Assembly (NCBI GenBank): GCA_035548125.1
Contig: DASZTV010000093.1
Location: 10,283 to 74,282, forward strand
DNA: 64,000 bases
Origin: DASZTV01 sp035548125
GTDB taxonomy: Bacteria; Actinomycetota; Actinomycetes; JAFAQI01
Direction: 5' to 3'
Within the stretch, counting starts at the first letter, position 1; each line of letters opens with the position of its first letter. Below are positions 1-8,369 of the stretch, one piece after another. The translations under genes and the position numbers were made by a program. The notes under the pieces were generated by a model. It was not told the origin of the DNA. It saw only the letters and a program-made list of their open reading frames with translations, and did not search any database.

Positions 1-963
1 TTCCTCGCCCATGCCTCCGTCGGGACCTTCATCAACAAGATTCGGATCCCGACGCTGCTGATGCAGGGTGAAGGCGACTCGCTGTTCAACCTGAACGAGG
101 CAGCCACGACCTACCGCCAGCTGCGCAAGCAGGGGACGCCGGTGACGATGATCTGGCATTCGTGGGGTCACAGCACGTCGCAAGCCGCGCCTGGCGAGTG
201 GAGCCAAGGTGCCGACATGGCCAAGACCTATGAGGGCCGCCGCGTGCTTGCCTGGTTCGCGCACTACCTGAAGGGCGAGGACGTCTCGACCGGTCCGCGC
301 TTCGCCTACTACCGCGATTACGTACCGTTCCACGGGAAGGGCCCGGACACCGTGCAATACGCCACGGCGTCGCACTTCCCGGTCGGGCGGATGCGTACGT
401 TCTACGCGTCGGCGGGCGGCTCCCTGATGGACAAGCGGTCAGAGGTGCTCACGGGCTCGGCGGCGTACGCCAACCTCGCCGGCCCGACGCCGCTGTCGTA
501 CTCCGAGGTGTCGGGGTTGCAGGGCACCGCACTGCCGGACGCGTCGACGCCTCCGTTCGACACCCCGGGGACGTTCGCCGGCTGGACCAGCGCGCCGTTG
601 CGGCACCGCCTCGACGTCGCGGGCATCCCGACCGTGACGCTGCACGTGCAGACCCCGGTGTCGACCGATCTGGCCGCCGCGACCGAACTGCAGATGTTCG
701 TGAAGGTCTACGACGTCGCACCCAACGGCGACCTGACCCTCGTGCACCGGCTGGTCGCGCCGGTCCGGGTGCAGGACGACAGCGGCGCCGTCCACCTGAT
801 GCTGCCGGGCATCGTGCACCGGTTCCCGAAGGGACACCGGGTCGAGCTCGCCGTTGCGGCGACGGATACCGCCTACCGCAACGCCGACCTGGTGCAGCCG
901 GCTCTGATCTCGACGAGCAAGGCGCATCCGGTCACGCTGCAGCTGCCCGTCGTCAAGGACTGA
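1..963 (+). CDS. CocE/NonD-family (X-Pro dipeptidyl-peptidase-like) hydrolase, 3' part
   Basis: The reading frame is open from the first base, so the N-terminus and the nucleophile serine lie outside the window; 320 residues remain. The visible part contains the end of an alpha/beta-hydrolase fold: a GEGD motif (aspartate at window codon 26) and a WGHS motif (histidine at codon 57) fit the acid and base of the catalytic triad. It is followed from about codon 140 by a beta-rich jelly-roll domain like the PepX_C domain of CocE esterases and X-Pro dipeptidyl-peptidases. Family members cleave esters or Pro-containing peptides and are often exported. The substrate cannot be predicted. It ends 22 bp before the convergent B12-binding gene, with a small CCCTC-GT-GAGGG hairpin between them. 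Confidence 0.8.
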   Translation, partial: FLAHASVGTFINKIRIPTLLMQGEGDSLFNLNEAATTYRQLRKQGTPVTMIWHSWGHSTSQAAPGEWSQGADMAKTYEGRRVLAWFAHYLKGEDVSTGPRFAYYRDYVPFHGKGPDTVQYATASHFPVGRMRTFYASAGGSLMDKRSEVLTGSAAYANLAGPTPLSYSEVSGLQGTALPDASTPPFDTPGTFAGWTSAPLRHRLDVAGIPTVTLHVQTPVSTDLAAATELQMFVKVYDVAPNGDLTLVHRLVAPVRVQDDSGAVHLMLPGIVHRFPKGHRVELAVAATDTAYRNADLVQPALISTSKAHPVTLQLPVVKD

Positions 964-968
964 GCAGA

Positions 969-980
969 CCCTCGTGAGGG
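969..980. terminator. Short hairpin between convergent genes
   Basis: CCCTC-GT-GAGGG lies just after the stop of the CocE-type gene and just before the end of the convergent B12-binding gene. The stem is only 5 bp and there is no T-tract, so a terminator role is a weak inference. Confidence 0.3.
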
Positions 981-984
981 CGCG

Positions 985-1386
985 CTACGCCCCGGCGGTA
1001 GCGGGCACGTGATCGCGGACCCAGTCCACGATCGTCCCCATCGGGGTGCCGGGCGTGAACACCTCGGCGACGCCGATCTCCTTCAGCAGCGGGATGTCGG
1101 CATCGGGGATGATCCCGCCGCCGAAGACGACGATGTCCCGCGAGTTCGCCTCGTCCAGCAGGTCGATCAGCTTGCGGAACAGCGTCATGTGCGCGCCGGA
1201 GAGCACGGACATGCCGATTGCCTGCGCGTCCTCTTGGACCGCCGTCGCGACGATCTGCTCCGGCGTCTGGTGCAGCCCGGTGTAGATGACCTCCATGCCG
1301 GCGTCGCGCAGCGCGCGGGCGACCACCTTCGCCCCGCGGTCATGGCCGTCAAGGCCGGGCTTCGCGACAACAACCCGAATCGGCAT
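985..1386 (-). CDS. Stand-alone cobalamin-binding domain protein (acyl-CoA mutase small-subunit type)
   Basis: A 133-residue protein that is only a B12-binding Rossmann domain. It carries the base-off/His-on signature DxHxxG near the N-terminus (GLDGHDRG, Asp13 and His15), then a GMSVLSG segment and a GGG turn that complete the corrin pocket. Size and sequence match the small subunits of split mutases such as isobutyryl-CoA mutase (about 135 residues) and the C-terminal domain of methylmalonyl-CoA mutase. A catalytic large subunit is needed for activity and none is in the window. It is divergent from the carboxyltransferase gene 20 bp away, which also acts on acyl-CoAs. The ATG sits 7 nt after a TAGTCT -10 hexamer, suggesting a leaderless transcript. 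Confidence 0.85.
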   Translation of the reverse strand: MPIRVVVAKPGLDGHDRGAKVVARALRDAGMEVIYTGLHQTPEQIVATAVQEDAQAIGMSVLSGAHMTLFRKLIDLLDEANSRDIVVFGGGIIPDADIPLLKEIGVAEVFTPGTPMGTIVDWVRDHVPATAGA

Positions 1387-1393
1387 AACTGAA

Positions 1394-1399
1394 AGACTA
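1394..1399 (-). promoter_or_regulatory. -10 element, leaderless promoter of the B12-binding gene
   Basis: TAGTCT on the minus strand, 7 nt before the ATG at 1386. No Shine-Dalgarno sequence is present in between. Confidence 0.5.
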
Positions 1400-1406
1400 G
1401 CGAGCC

Positions 1407-2750
1407 ATGAGCGCCGACCAGCCGCGCGTACCGAGGTGGAGCGAGACGCTGGCCTCCGCCGTTGAGGAGCTCGCGGGCTCTGACGTCCTGCGCTGCAGCG
1501 AGGCGACGATCGGCGCGAGCCGCTGTGTGCTCGTGCGCTGGGACTTCGGCCACCAGGGGGGCACGTTCGGGGTCGCGGAAGCTGCCGCGTTCACGGCCGC
1601 GGTCGGTACGGCGATCGAGCGGCGACTTCCGCTCGTGACGATCACCCGAAGCGGCGGGACCCGGCTGCCGGAAGGCATGCGAGCCCTGGTCGGCATCCCG
1701 CGAGCGGCGCTTGCCCTCGACGACCTTCGCGCCGCCGGCCTGCCTCACATCTCCGTCGCGGACAACCCGACGACCGGCGGTGTCTGGGTCGCGATCGGCG
1801 CCGCCGCCGACGTACGAATCGCGGTGCGCGGCGGGATCGTCGGGTTCTCCGGCCCTCGCCCGGTGGCGGCCATGACGGGGCGCACCCTCGCCGAAGGCGC
1901 CAACACCGCCGAGGCCGCCTTCGACGCCGGGCTCGTCGACGCGATCGCGGCCCCCGATGAGGTCGACGGTCTGCTTCGCGAGGCACTCTTGGCGCTCCGT
2001 GCAGATGACGCCGATCACCTCCCGCCGCCGGAGGCGGCAGGTCCACCGGCGCGCGACGCGGCTCAGCAGCTTCGCGCGTCGCGGGAGGATCCCCGGCCGA
2101 ACGGCGAGGAGTTGCTGGCTGCGATGTTCGCCGAGCGCGTCGCGCTTCGCGGCGCCGATGAGGTGACCCACGCGGTGATCGGCCGGCTCGCCGGGCGCCG
2201 GGTCGTCGGCGTCGCGCTTGCCGGCCCGCGCAGCGCCATGCCGGGGCCCGGCGGTTTCGCACTGCTCACCCGGGCGGCGGCACTCGCCGGTTCGCTCGAC
2301 GTCGCGCTCGTCATCCTGGTGGACACGCCCGGCGCCGATCCGCACCGCGAGGCCGACGGGTTGTCAGCCGCGATCGGCGACGCCGTGGTCGCCGTACTCA
2401 AGACGCCGGCGCCGACCGTCTCGCTGGTCCACGGCGAGGGCGGATCGGGCGGGGCGCTCGCGGGCGCCCTGACCGACGTGGTGGGGGTGGGCGAGTTCGG
2501 CTGGTTCGCGGCGCTTGGTCCCGAAGGTGCCGGAGCGGCACTCCGGACATCTGCGACAGAAGCCGCGGCGCTGATGCGGATCACGCCGGCCGAGCTCCTC
2601 GCCGACGGATTCGCCGATGCGTATGTGGCGTCCGGGACGGAGGCCGCCTGGTGCGCTGCTGCGATCGATGCAATGCGGCGCATCCCTACGGAGCAGCGGC
2701 TTTCGCGACGCCGATCACGGTGGTCATCCCCGCTCCAGAACCCGGCGTGA
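1407..2750 (+). CDS. Acyl-CoA carboxylase carboxyltransferase (fused AccD-like and AccA-like halves)
   Basis: A 447-residue protein with two crotonase-fold halves. The N-terminal half (about 25-205) carries the SGGTRLPEG motif of the beta (AccD-type) part. The C-terminal half (about 220-430) carries the GEGGSGGALA motif of the alpha (AccA-type) part; glycines in both motifs form oxyanion holes for biotin carboxyl transfer to an acyl-CoA. The four-cysteine zinc finger of E. coli AccD is absent, and the protein is shorter than typical actinobacterial AccD/PccB (about 530 residues). No biotin carboxylase or biotin carrier gene is nearby. The product may use a carrier encoded elsewhere or belong to a decarboxylase-like branch; the acyl-CoA substrate is unknown. 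It is divergent from the B12-binding protein. Confidence 0.8.
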   Translation: MSADQPRVPRWSETLASAVEELAGSDVLRCSEATIGASRCVLVRWDFGHQGGTFGVAEAAAFTAAVGTAIERRLPLVTITRSGGTRLPEGMRALVGIPRAALALDDLRAAGLPHISVADNPTTGGVWVAIGAAADVRIAVRGGIVGFSGPRPVAAMTGRTLAEGANTAEAAFDAGLVDAIAAPDEVDGLLREALLALRADDADHLPPPEAAGPPARDAAQQLRASREDPRPNGEELLAAMFAERVALRGADEVTHAVIGRLAGRRVVGVALAGPRSAMPGPGGFALLTRAAALAGSLDVALVILVDTPGADPHREADGLSAAIGDAVVAVLKTPAPTVSLVHGEGGSGGALAGALTDVVGVGEFGWFAALGPEGAGAALRTSATEAAALMRITPAELLADGFADAYVASGTEAAWCAAAIDAMRRIPTEQRLSRRRSRWSSPLQNPA

Positions 2751-2885
2751 AAAAACTTACGACACATTCAGAGGCAGAGATTCCGCGTCGATGGGAACAG
2801 GTAACGTCGGCACGGCCGCCGAAGGCTTCCCCAGTCGTAGGCAACCGACCAACGCTTCCCCCAGAAGAGCGAAGGACGACGACCG

Positions 2886-3800
2886 GTGAATCTCACGCGC
2901 GGTGTGCGTGACCTGCTGACGATCGGCGCGGTCACCGGCACCGCTGTCGAGGTGGCGTGGCTCGCCGCCCATGTCGCGAGCTATCCGTTCGGCGTCGTCC
3001 AGGAGAAGGTGCGCGACGCCGACGACGTCTTCTCCCTGGGCAGCCTGCGCCCGATCCAGCGAGGCCTGCTGATCCATGACGTCGAAGCGGCAGGTACGCC
3101 GATCCTGCTGCTGCACGGCATGGTCGACAACCGCTCGATCTTCACGTTGCTGCGGCGCAACCTGCGCCGTCGCGGCTTCGGACGCGTCGTCACGATGAAC
3201 TACCGGATCTGGACCACCGACGTCCGCACCGCCGCACGCCAGCTCGGCGAGACCATCGAGTCGATCTGCGAGCAGACCGGGTACGAGCGCATCCACGTCA
3301 TCGGACACTCGCTCGGCGGGCTGATCGCTCGGTACTACGTACAGCGTCTCGGCGGCGACGCCCGGGTGCACACGGTCGTCACGCTCGGCACCCCGCACCG
3401 CGGAACCCATGTCGCCCGCGCGGTGCCGACCGGGGTCTGCCGCCAGATGTGCCCGGACAGCGACGTGATGACCGAGCTCGAAGAGAGTGCCCCCGACTGC
3501 GAGACCCGGTTCGTGGCGTTCTGGAGCGACATCGACGCGCTGATCTCCCCGAAACAGTCGGCCCGGCTGGACCATCCGGACCTGACGGCCCGCAACATCC
3601 TGGTGCGCGGCGTCGGGCACCTCTCGCTGCCGATCAACCGGCGGATCGTGCACGAGATCGTCGCCACCCTGGCGCACCTGGACTCCGACGGCGTTACGGT
3701 GACCGCTGGTGTCACCCGTCTCGCCCCTCAGCCGGAAGCCGAGCCCGCGGGGATTCGCGCCCGCCTCCGTCCGGCCCGAAGCCGCGTCAGCGCAAGCTGA
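2886..3800 (+). CDS. Alpha/beta-hydrolase, lipase-like
   Basis: A 304-residue protein with a hydrophobic N-terminus (about 10-35) that may anchor it in the membrane. LLLHGM contains the oxyanion-hole region, and the nucleophile elbow is GHSLGG, typical of triacylglycerol lipases and PGAP1-like esterases. WSDIDALI supplies the candidate acid and VGHLSL the histidine. The GTG start is preceded by GAAGGA at a suitable distance. Downstream, the PAP2 gene follows after only 28 bp from its most likely start, so the two could be co-transcribed in lipid turnover (inference). Confidence 0.8.
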   Translation: MNLTRGVRDLLTIGAVTGTAVEVAWLAAHVASYPFGVVQEKVRDADDVFSLGSLRPIQRGLLIHDVEAAGTPILLLHGMVDNRSIFTLLRRNLRRRGFGRVVTMNYRIWTTDVRTAARQLGETIESICEQTGYERIHVIGHSLGGLIARYYVQRLGGDARVHTVVTLGTPHRGTHVARAVPTGVCRQMCPDSDVMTELEESAPDCETRFVAFWSDIDALISPKQSARLDHPDLTARNILVRGVGHLSLPINRRIVHEIVATLAHLDSDGVTVTAGVTRLAPQPEAEPAGIRARLRPARSRVSAS

Positions 3801-3828
3801 CGATCACCGTGCACTAACGTCGGCCGAC

Positions 3829-4575
3829 GTGCGGCCGACGCGGGAACGCCCACTGTGGTGGGTCCAGGTCCTGCTGATCGTCGGCTTCGCCTGGGCGTAC
3901 GACGAGGTCCGCTCGCTGCACGGCAACGTCGTGCAGGCCGGCTTGCGGCACGGCCGGCAGGTGCTCCACATCGACCGGGTCCTCCACCTCGACTGGGCAG
4001 CGCCGATGAACCATTGGCTCGCCCATCACGACTTAGTCGGCGGCACGCTGGCGGGCTACTACGTCGTGATGCACCTGGGCATGACGTCGCTGATGCTGCT
4101 CGTGCTGTGGATCCACGGCCCGAAATACCGCTACCACCGCAACGTGCTGATCCTGTCGAGTCTGGTCGGGCTCGCGGTCTACTGGATCTACCCCACCGCG
4201 CCGCCGCGGCTGATCGATGCCGGCTTCCACGACACGGTCGCGTCGGCGCTTCCCTTCGCGTACAAGGTGGAGACGGCACGGGCCAACCTCTACGCCGCGG
4301 TGCCGTCGCTGCACCTGGCGTGGGCGGTATGGGTCGCGGTCGCGGTCTGGTCGATCACCCGACGCTGGTGGCTGCGAACCCTCGCGATCCTGCATCCGGT
4401 CGTGACCGCCGGAACCGTACTCGCGACCGGCAACCACTACACGTTCGACTTGATCACCGGAGCCGCATTGACCGCCGTCGGCTACGTCACCTACGACGCT
4501 GTGGTTTGGCTAGCGAATCAGGAATGGGTCGGTACAGAAAGGCGGCCAGAACCACGAAGAACAGCAAGAAGTTGA
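3829..4575 (+). CDS. PAP2-superfamily membrane phosphatase/phosphotransferase (AUR1-like)
   Basis: 248 residues from the GTG at 3829. An earlier in-frame ATG at 3709 lies inside the lipase gene and gives a non-conserved leader. Several membrane segments are visible, and two catalytic signatures of the PAP2_3/inositol-phosphoceramide-synthase-like group are present: VPSLHLAWA (general-acid His) and GNHYTFDLITG (nucleophilic His and Asp). Such enzymes remove phosphate from, or exchange head groups on, membrane phospholipids or polyprenyl phosphates. TAACGT lies 8 nt upstream of the start, so a very short leader is possible. The 3' end overlaps the convergent VKOR gene by 89 bp, an unusually long antisense overlap. 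Confidence 0.8.
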   Translation: MRPTRERPLWWVQVLLIVGFAWAYDEVRSLHGNVVQAGLRHGRQVLHIDRVLHLDWAAPMNHWLAHHDLVGGTLAGYYVVMHLGMTSLMLLVLWIHGPKYRYHRNVLILSSLVGLAVYWIYPTAPPRLIDAGFHDTVASALPFAYKVETARANLYAAVPSLHLAWAVWVAVAVWSITRRWWLRTLAILHPVVTAGTVLATGNHYTFDLITGAALTAVGYVTYDAVVWLANQEWVGTERRPEPRRTARS

Positions 4576-4990
4576 GAATGTGCACCCCGGTGCAGTACTC
4601 GCAGATCGCCTTGAGGTGGATCTCGACGCTGACCAGGTAGACGACCATCCCCATCGCGCCGCCGGTCGCCAAGAGCCGGAACCGGTGCACCCACTCGTTG
4701 CGCACCTGCCAAGCCCACGGCGTCATCAGCAGCGTCATCAGGGCAAAGTAGACGAGACCGACGATCGCCACCGGGATGTGGCCGAAGATCTCCGACTGCG
4801 AACTCTCTGTGACCTTCGCGCAGTTGATGGGTCCGGTCGAGCTGCAGGCCAGCGCCGACGGATGAAAGTGCGTGTAGGTCAGGTAGATCGAGTCAGCCAG
4901 GCCGAGCAGAGAGATCGGCAGGCTGAACCACCACGCCCAGCGCGCATTGACGAGCGGCGCCGTTGCGGGCGTCGGCTGGTCGTCAGGCAC
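4487..4990 (-). CDS. Vitamin K epoxide reductase (VKOR) family protein
   Basis: A 167-residue integral membrane protein with four or five hydrophobic helices. It has the two VKOR cysteine pairs: a loop pair in LACSSTGPINC and the quinone-reactive CEYC motif near the end of a helix. In actinobacteria VKOR replaces DsbB, reoxidising a periplasmic thiol oxidase with menaquinone as acceptor. The gene overlaps the upstream thioredoxin-like gene by 8 bp, so the two are translationally coupled; that gene is its likely partner. Its 3' end lies antisense to the PAP2 gene. Confidence 0.9.
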   Translation of the reverse strand: MPDDQPTPATAPLVNARWAWWFSLPISLLGLADSIYLTYTHFHPSALACSSTGPINCAKVTESSQSEIFGHIPVAIVGLVYFALMTLLMTPWAWQVRNEWVHRFRLLATGGAMGMVVYLVSVEIHLKAICEYCTGVHILNFLLFFVVLAAFLYRPIPDSLAKPQRRR

Positions 4991-5876
4991 CGGCGGTCGG
5001 GAGCGTGATCTTCGTTACTCCCTCTGCGGAGCAGACGTCGCCCGGCTGACCGTTCGTCGCCTTACAGATCATTGCGGTGAGCACGTTCGCCTCGCCGAGG
5101 ATGTCCTTGGCGACGGTGCTCGTCGGATCCTTCAGGTCCGCCACGATCTGGTCCCAGTCGAGTCCGGCGAGATCACCCGGGCTGAACCCGGTGTTGGTGA
5201 GGACGTACTTCCCGTCGAGGTAGAGGAACGGGAAGCTCAGCTGCGTGTACTTCGACCAGATCTTCTTCTCCGCGGAGGTCACCGGCTCGAGATCGGTGCC
5301 GTCGTTGGCGCGATTGCGGTTCTCGACCGAGACGAAGGACAGGTACTTGCTGGTGTAGCTCGACTTGTAGAACGAGAACGTCGCGGTGTTCGGGAAGGTG
5401 TCAGTGGAGGACGACCGGATCCGGTTCAGGTCCTTGAACGTGCCGAACCGCGACAGCGCCTGCACCATCGACCAGCGCTCCGCGGCGCAGTACGGGCAGA
5501 ACTCGCCACCGATGAACAGCAGCTCGGGCTTGCCGTCCTTGGTGAGCGGAGCGGCGTTGATCGCCTTGGCGGCGTCCAAGCTCGCGCTGCCCTGGCCGAC
5601 CTGGTTGTAGGTCGCGGGCGTGACGCCGGTGACGCCGTCGACGAGCGAGGTCGAGGCCGGCTGCCGCTCTCCCTCGGGGGTTTGCTTGCCCGGGCGGGTG
5701 ATCGCGATGACCGCGATGACGGCGATCACCACTGCGACGGCGACCACGGTGCTGAGGATCGTCTTGGCCCGTCGGCGCTGGTCCACCCGTGCCTGCGCGG
5801 CGCGCGCCGCAGCGGCCTTCTCCCGAGCGGTGGCGGCCTGCTTCTCACGCCGTTGCCTGTTGGTCTCGCGTCCCAC
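4983..5876 (-). CDS. Membrane-anchored thioredoxin-fold protein (DUF929 type)
   Basis: 297 residues. The N-terminus is Arg/Lys/Ala-rich, followed by one transmembrane helix (about 40-60), leaving the rest outside the membrane. The external domain has a FCPYCAAERW active-site segment (CPYC) near residue 115, as in DUF929 and DsbA-like oxidoreductases. Gene order, with VKOR immediately downstream and overlapping by 8 bp, supports a disulfide-forming pair in which VKOR reoxidises this protein. The GTG start is preceded by GGAAGGG at a 6-nt spacing. The precise substrates are unknown. Confidence 0.8.
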   Translation of the reverse strand: MGRETNRQRREKQAATAREKAAAARAAQARVDQRRRAKTILSTVVAVAVVIAVIAVIAITRPGKQTPEGERQPASTSLVDGVTGVTPATYNQVGQGSASLDAAKAINAAPLTKDGKPELLFIGGEFCPYCAAERWSMVQALSRFGTFKDLNRIRSSSTDTFPNTATFSFYKSSYTSKYLSFVSVENRNRANDGTDLEPVTSAEKKIWSKYTQLSFPFLYLDGKYVLTNTGFSPGDLAGLDWDQIVADLKDPTSTVAKDILGEANVLTAMICKATNGQPGDVCSAEGVTKITLPTAGA

Positions 5877-5954
5877 GACAACCCTTCCGTTGTTAAGCCT
5901 GCTGGTGTCCCAGGTTAGTGGGGAGTACGGGCGAAACCTGAGAGCGCGTTCAGA

Positions 5955-8252
5955 TCAGAGCTTCTGCAGCGGCGCGTAGCGCAGCAGCAGCCGCTTGCGT
6001 CCGACCTCGTCCCCGAAGTCGACCTCGGCCTCGGCCGAGGAATCGGCTCCCTTGACCGCGACCACCGTGCCCATCCCGAACGCGTCGTGGGTCACCCGGT
6101 CCCCGGCGGACAGCGACGGGATCGGCCGCAGCCCGGTGCCCGCACTGCGGCCCGCCCGGTTCGCCCGCGAGATCACGTGCTGCGTCGGGCGTACCTGGGT
6201 CGCGCCCTGCCACTCGATCAGCTCGTCCGGCACGTCGTCGAGGAACCGCGACGGCGGATAGTACTCCGGCGAGCCCCACGCGGAACGGACGACGGAGCGG
6301 CTGAGGTAGAGCCGTTTCTCCGCTCGGGTGATCCCGACGTAGGCGAGCCGCCGTTCCTCTTCGAGCTCCTTGGCGTCGCCGAGCGAGCGCATGTGCGGGA
6401 AGACGCCGTCCTCGAGGCCGGTCATGAAGACCACGGGGAACTCCAGCCCCTTCGCGGTGTGCAGCGTCATCAGCGTGACCACCCCGTCGGACCCGTCGTC
6501 GCTCGGGACCTGGTCGGCGTCCGCGACGAGTGCCACCTGCTCGAGGAAGTCGACGAGCGTGCCGTCCGGGCGGGACTGGTCGAACTCGCGAGCGACGGAG
6601 ACGAGCTCCTCGAGGTTCTCCACTCGCCCCTCGTCCTGCGGGTCCTCGCTCGCTCGCAGCTCGGCGAGGTACCCGGACCGGTCGAGCACCGCCTCGAGAA
6701 TGTCGCCGGCAGCGCGACCGGCGCCATCAGCAGAGTCCTGCGTCATGGCCGTCAGCTCGTCGAACAGCTCGACGAAGCCCGTGATGGCGTTGACGGACCG
6801 CGATACGAGATCGGGGATCTCGTCCACCCGGTGCATCGCCTCGTTGAAGCTGATCCGCTGCCGTTCCGCGAACGACTCGATCGCGGCTTCGGCTCGATCA
6901 CCGATGCCCCGCTTCGGCACGTTGATGATGCGACGCAACGACACGGTGTCATCGGGGTTGGCGACCGCGCGGATGTACGCCAGCGCGTCGCGTACTTCGC
7001 GCCGCTCGTAGAACCGCACCCCGCCGACGACCTTGTAGGGCAGGCCGACCCGGATGAACACCTCCTCGAAGACCCGGCTCTGGGCGTTGGTCCGGTAGAA
7101 GACGGCGACGTCGCACGCGCGAAGTCCGTGGTCGTCGTGCAACCGGTCGATCTCGCGGGCAACGAACGCCGCCTCGTCGTGTTCGTTCTCCGCGACGTAT
7201 CCGACGACCTTCTCCCCGGCGCCTTCGTCGGACCACAGCCGCTTCGGCTTGCGGTTGGGGTTCTTCGAGATCACCGCGTTGGCGGCGGACAGGATCGTCT
7301 GCGTCGAGCGGTAGTTCTGCTCGAGCAGGATCGTCGTCGCGTTGGGGTAGTCCTCCTCGAACTGCAGGATGTTGCGAATCGTCGCCCCGCGGAACGCGTA
7401 GACCGACTGGTCGGCGTCACCCACCACGCACAGCTCGGCCGCCTCCTGACCGGGGCCACCGCCGGCCAGCTCGCGAACCAGGACGTACTGCGCGTGGTTG
7501 GTGTCCTGGTACTCGTCGACCAGGACGTGGCGGAACCGGCGCCGGTAATGGTCGGCAACGTCAGGGAACAGCTGCAACAGCGAGACCGTCGTCATGATCA
7601 GGTCGTCGAAGTCCATCGCGTTGGCGCGACGCAGCCGGTCCTGATAGCGCTCGTAGGCCTGCGCGGTCTCGCGCTCGAGGTGGTTGGTCGCGCGGGCCTT
7701 GGCGTCCTCGAAGTCGATCAGCTCGTTCTTGAGGTTGCTGATCTGGTTGCTGATCGCGCGCGCCGGGAACCGCTTCGGGTCGAGGTCGAGGTCACGGCAG
7801 ACCGTCGTCATCAGCCGCCGCGCGTCGTCGGCGTCGTAGATGGAGAACGTGCTGGTGAAACCGAGCCGCTTGGCCTCGGCGCGCAGGATCCGCACGCACG
7901 CGGAATGGAACGTCGACACCCACATCGCGCGGGCGCGCGGGCCGACCAGCTGGGCGACCCGCTCCTTCATCTCGCCGGCGGCCTTGTTGGTGAAGGTGAT
8001 CGCCAGGACCTGGCCGGGCTGGACCCCCCGCTCGCCGAGCAGCCACGCGATCCGGTGGGTGAGCACCCGGGTCTTGCCCGAGCCGGCGCCCGCGACGATC
8101 AGCAGCGGGGTGCCCTCGTGGACGACCGCCTTGCGCTGCTCCGGGTTGAGCCCCTCGAGGAAGGTCTCGGGGTCGAACCGCCTCGCCGCGGCACGTTCCA
8201 CCGGCCGGTCAGGCTCGGGGGTGTCGTCGTACTCGGGAAACAAGGAGGTCAT
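5955..8252 (-). CDS. pcrA: ATP-dependent DNA helicase PcrA/UvrD
   Basis: 765 residues, normal for the family. All superfamily 1 helicase motifs are visible: Walker A GAGSGKT near residue 57, LVDEYQDTN (Walker B), GDADQSVYAFRGA, EQNYRST, TLHTAKGLEFP and YVGITRAEKRLY. The extreme C-terminus carries a GDRVTHDAFGMGTVV segment, the Tudor-like domain that contacts RNA polymerase in PcrA. It unwinds 3'-5' in nucleotide excision repair, replication restart and transcription-coupled repair. GGAGG at 8245-8249 lies inside the coding sequence, so it does not serve the ATG; a TAGGCT hexamer at 8268-8263 would give a leader of only about 4 nt. Confidence 0.97.
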   Translation of the reverse strand: MTSLFPEYDDTPEPDRPVERAAARRFDPETFLEGLNPEQRKAVVHEGTPLLIVAGAGSGKTRVLTHRIAWLLGERGVQPGQVLAITFTNKAAGEMKERVAQLVGPRARAMWVSTFHSACVRILRAEAKRLGFTSTFSIYDADDARRLMTTVCRDLDLDPKRFPARAISNQISNLKNELIDFEDAKARATNHLERETAQAYERYQDRLRRANAMDFDDLIMTTVSLLQLFPDVADHYRRRFRHVLVDEYQDTNHAQYVLVRELAGGGPGQEAAELCVVGDADQSVYAFRGATIRNILQFEEDYPNATTILLEQNYRSTQTILSAANAVISKNPNRKPKRLWSDEGAGEKVVGYVAENEHDEAAFVAREIDRLHDDHGLRACDVAVFYRTNAQSRVFEEVFIRVGLPYKVVGGVRFYERREVRDALAYIRAVANPDDTVSLRRIINVPKRGIGDRAEAAIESFAERQRISFNEAMHRVDEIPDLVSRSVNAITGFVELFDELTAMTQDSADGAGRAAGDILEAVLDRSGYLAELRASEDPQDEGRVENLEELVSVAREFDQSRPDGTLVDFLEQVALVADADQVPSDDGSDGVVTLMTLHTAKGLEFPVVFMTGLEDGVFPHMRSLGDAKELEEERRLAYVGITRAEKRLYLSRSVVRSAWGSPEYYPPSRFLDDVPDELIEWQGATQVRPTQHVISRANRAGRSAGTGLRPIPSLSAGDRVTHDAFGMGTVVAVKGADSSAEAEVDFGDEVGRKRLLLRYAPLQKL

Positions 8253-8288
8253 CGGCCCGTCGAGCCTACGTCCGCCCCCCGACTCCTC

Positions 8289-8350
8289 CGCGATCTTGCA
8301 CTTTTCAACCGGTATCGGGCCCGAGACACGTTGAAAAGTGCAAGATCGCG
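8289..8350. repeat. 62-nt palindromic element, copy 1
   Basis: Arms 8289-8309 and 8330-8350 are perfect reverse complements of 21 nt; each reads from CGCGATCTTGC to CTTTTCAAC on one strand. They enclose a 20-nt loop with its own GGGCCC core. An element with identical arms and the same loop length recurs at 62501-62562; the loops share only a few positions (CG at the start, GGCC in the middle, ACAC at the end). Copy 1 lies in the divergent pcrA/PIG-L intergenic region. Confidence 0.9.
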
Positions 8351-8369
8351 TATCGAGCAGGGGTGGCCG

